A stretch of 64,000 nucleotides of DNA from Leptolyngbya sp. Cla-17. GTDB lineage: Bacteria; Cyanobacteriota; Cyanobacteriia; Leptolyngbyales; Leptolyngbyaceae. This document shows, piece after piece, positions 62,430 to 64,000 of this stretch. Positions within the stretch are counted from its first letter, which is position 1. Each line of letters begins with the position of its first letter. The stretch lies in assembly GCF_016807185.1 (NCBI RefSeq), contig NZ_JAEVYN010000004.1, positions 62,001 to 126,000 of the forward strand. The letters run 5' to 3'. The position numbers and the translations under genes were made by a program. The notes beneath the pieces are model-generated. The model made no database searches, had not been told where the DNA came from, and saw only the letters and a program-made list of their open reading frames with translations.

Positions 62430-62885
62430 TTAGTTCTGATCCGGGATGCACTTCACATTTTTTGCTACAGACCAGAGTCCCACCAATATGGCAACTCCAT
62501 AAGCCAACAACAATCCCGGAAAAGCATGTTCCACCAGTGTCCAGTGAGGAATGTCGCTAGGACCAGAGCGGGGGGCATTGCCGAGCAAAATTTGTAGATT
62601 AGAATAGCAAGGAGCGCCGTCCTTAGCCCGAAAGCAGTTGCCAGGTGACATGAGAATCGTTGCAACTTGTAGGGCTAAAGCAATACTCCAAATCCGGTAT
62701 TTGATTCGGAATGTTTTGGTGCGGCTTTGCAAGACAATTGTCCACAACCAAGCTAAAGCAATTGCATAGAGTGGGTAAAGCACGACGGTATAGACTATAA
62801 AACCAATGATGGTGTTTGATGCGATCAGGAATAGAACAACACTCAAGCAGAAATAGATTGTCAGTACCAAACCAAATTTAATCAT
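62430..62885 (-). CDS. Small membrane protein
   Basis: This is a 151-aa protein. The ATG at 62885 follows AAGGAGTAAGGCA, which contains the stop of the preceding gene; a frame from 62975 overlaps it and is not used. Four membrane helices (FGLVLTIYFCLSVVLFLI, IIGFIVYTVVLYPLYAIALAWLW, IALALQVATILMSPG, HAFPGLLLAYGVAILVGLW). Two Cys flank a loop (GNCFRAKDGAPCYSN), which may form an external disulfide. Not recognised. Confidence 0.65.
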   Translation of the reverse strand: MIKFGLVLTIYFCLSVVLFLIASNTIIGFIVYTVVLYPLYAIALAWLWTIVLQSRTKTFRIKYRIWSIALALQVATILMSPGNCFRAKDGAPCYSNLQILLGNAPRSGPSDIPHWTLVEHAFPGLLLAYGVAILVGLWSVAKNVKCIPDQN

Positions 62886-62889
62886 TGCC

Positions 62890-63562
62890 TTACTCCTTGA
62901 TGAAGTTCTCCCATGCCCAGACAACTTGCACAACTGCCTGACTTTCAGCGTTTTCACCCTGTTCCCCCACGACAAACCGGAGAAAGTTCGCGATCGCTAA
63001 ACTTTGATTTCTGTCAAACCCGTAAGCGGCAAACACCGGATCAGGCAGACTTTTTCTTAACGATCCCACTAAATTCGTGATCCTGAAGAATGGAATCCAG
63101 ACATCAATGTGTCCTTCTAACCCTGCAATCATATAGCGTTTCCGGCTCCTGTGAGGTACAAACTAAAGGCTCAAACCCTTGCTCTCTATTATTCTGCCCG
63201 TACCTCATCCGACAGAAAACCGCTATAAAAGCTGGGAGGTAGTAGCGTGTACCCTGTTCATCCATAAACGACAGAGCTGATTCAAAGTCGACCAAAGTTA
63301 CACGCTGAATCTCTGTCCAGTGTGTATCGGTATCTTGTAATCGTGCGGCTGCAACGGCTTTATCAGAAGCGTAGCTGTCCAACGCGATCGCTTGATGCAA
63401 CGTCACACCATCCCAGCGTTCTACGTTGGCAAATGCGCTTGCAATTTGCTCAATCAGTACTTGTGATGTCAAAGAGTTGCACATACACCGATTCGATGCC
63501 CATTGTTTGAGTGTTACAGGTATTATTAAATTCACCTGCATCTCAAACAATTCCCGTTTCAC
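62890..63562 (-). pseudogene. DUF6714-like protein disrupted by the 92-bp MITE
   Basis: The N-terminal part (63562 to about 63228) shows IEQIASAFANVERWDGVTLHQAIALDSYASDKAVAAARLQDTDTHWTEIQ and ALSFMDEQGTRYYLPAF, the DUF6714 pattern. The MITE plus TA (94 bp) then breaks the frame, which runs into MITE sequence and stops at 63104. After excision the frame continues MIAGLEGHIDVWIPFF...AWENFIKE to 62890, giving 192 aa. It is the first gene under motif C; translation of downstream genes may be uncoupled. Confidence 0.78.
63134..63225. mobile_element. 92-bp MITE, copy 2
   Basis: Starts TAGCGTTTCCGGC, ends GAAAACCGCTA, with TA duplicated at 63132-63133 and 63226-63227. It is the exact reverse complement of 18088-18179. 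It interrupts the DUF6714-like gene. Confidence 0.95.
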
Positions 63563-63621
63563 AATCCTACAAATCAGCTAGATGTAGAGTTTTATAACTC
63601 CTAAACTATTCCAAGATTCTA

Positions 63622-63665
63622 TGATTGTCATTCCTGAAAATGTCTGGAAAAGTCTGGAAAAAATG
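63622..63665 (-). promoter_or_regulatory. Regulon motif, site C (before DUF6714 operon)
   Basis: On the minus strand: CCAGACTTTTCCAGACATT followed by TTCAGGAATG and ACAATCA. It has two GACWTT half-sites 10 bp apart, then GGAATGACAATCA where sites A and B have GGTAACGACAATCA. It ends 60 bp upstream of the gene start at 63562. Confidence 0.6.
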
Positions 63666-63853
63666 GTTGAAAATGCTACGGGTAGTTGAATTGCAGAGTA
63701 GTCTTAGGGGGTTGAGTAGTAATGGATGTTGTTGGCGAATTGTACTATTGGGAATAGAAATCGAATGTTCAATGACATAGCTTAGATTAGGTAATGTTCT
63801 AGACCTGTGGAAATGCGAGAATACAGACAGGCGTTTACCCGTGAACTTACAGC

Positions 63854-64000
63854 ATGGTTTTAGAACCTGTTCTTTGTCCTGATTGTGGAAGCAATAACGT
63901 GGTCAAGCACGGTCGCTCTGAGGAGAGCAAGCAACGTTATAAATGTCGTAATTCGGAATGCGCTCGCAGCACCTTCATTCGAGACTATGCTTACCGAGGC
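63854..64000 (+). CDS. IS1-like transposase, N-terminal part (cut by window end)
   Basis: This frame begins MVLEPVLCPDCGSNNVVKHG and continues EESKQRYKCRNSECARSTFIRDYAYRG, an InsA-type zinc finger (CPDC...CRNSEC) with the start of the next domain. It differs from the IS1 at 49269, so it is a separate element. The rest is beyond the window. Confidence 0.8.
   Translation, partial: MVLEPVLCPDCGSNNVVKHGRSEESKQRYKCRNSECARSTFIRDYAYRG

Overview
The window looks like accessory-rich cyanobacterial DNA. The palindrome GCGATCGC recurs throughout, and the window carries nblA (phycobilisome degradation), a high-light-inducible protein, bilin-type GAF kinases, a PEP-CTERM protein and NB-ARC/WD40 proteins. 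All calls come from reading the sequence; no database search was run. A plasmid, or an integrated plasmid segment, is possible because a parA-parB pair with palindromic sites sits at 33.7-35.5 kb.

Layout: 0-4.4 kb holds a partial glutathione S-transferase, a small kinase, a MerR regulator divergent from two SDR genes, and a MarR regulator with its operators. 4.5-18.2 kb is a graveyard of nested mobile DNA: a 2.4-kb unit with 38-bp Tn3-like inverted repeats around an IS1182 transposase; TetR/GNAT with shared operators; a group II intron whose reverse transcriptase is split by a 2172-bp serine-recombinase element with perfect 25-bp ends; that recombinase split in turn by a 98-bp MITE; and an IS1380 split by an IS630. 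18.5-20.1 kb holds nblA, an hli gene, a small secreted protein and a rhodanese fold without its cysteine. 23-32 kb encodes three large sensor histidine kinases, two with phytochrome/cyanobacteriochrome-like GAF domains. 32.5-39.4 kb holds a PEP-CTERM protein, parAB, a small tyrosine recombinase, coiled-coil proteins, an HNH protein and a PDDEXK (YhcG-type) nuclease.

39.9-49.1 kb is the most distinctive part. It has a C39-peptidase ABC exporter and a 1198-aa NB-ARC/WD40 protein on the minus strand. Divergently there are six small peptide genes with related leaders ending in Gly-Gly, then an HlyD-type adaptor: a complete mature-and-export set with no visible modifying enzyme. A 170-bp direct duplication has swapped the core of one peptide gene and left its old core orphaned. 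A relic of a second copy of the WD40 gene lies just after hlyD.

50.1-56.9 kb is a run of co-directional genes for secreted or membrane proteins (LRR, WD40-like propellers, DUF3592-like, TPR-like). 60-63.6 kb is a second such run on the other strand. A conserved element (two phased GACATT repeats followed by an AACGACAATCA box) lies upstream of the peptide cluster and of both runs, which suggests one regulon. Between the runs are an AMP-dependent ligase and an SDR. The window ends in the start of another IS1-like transposase.
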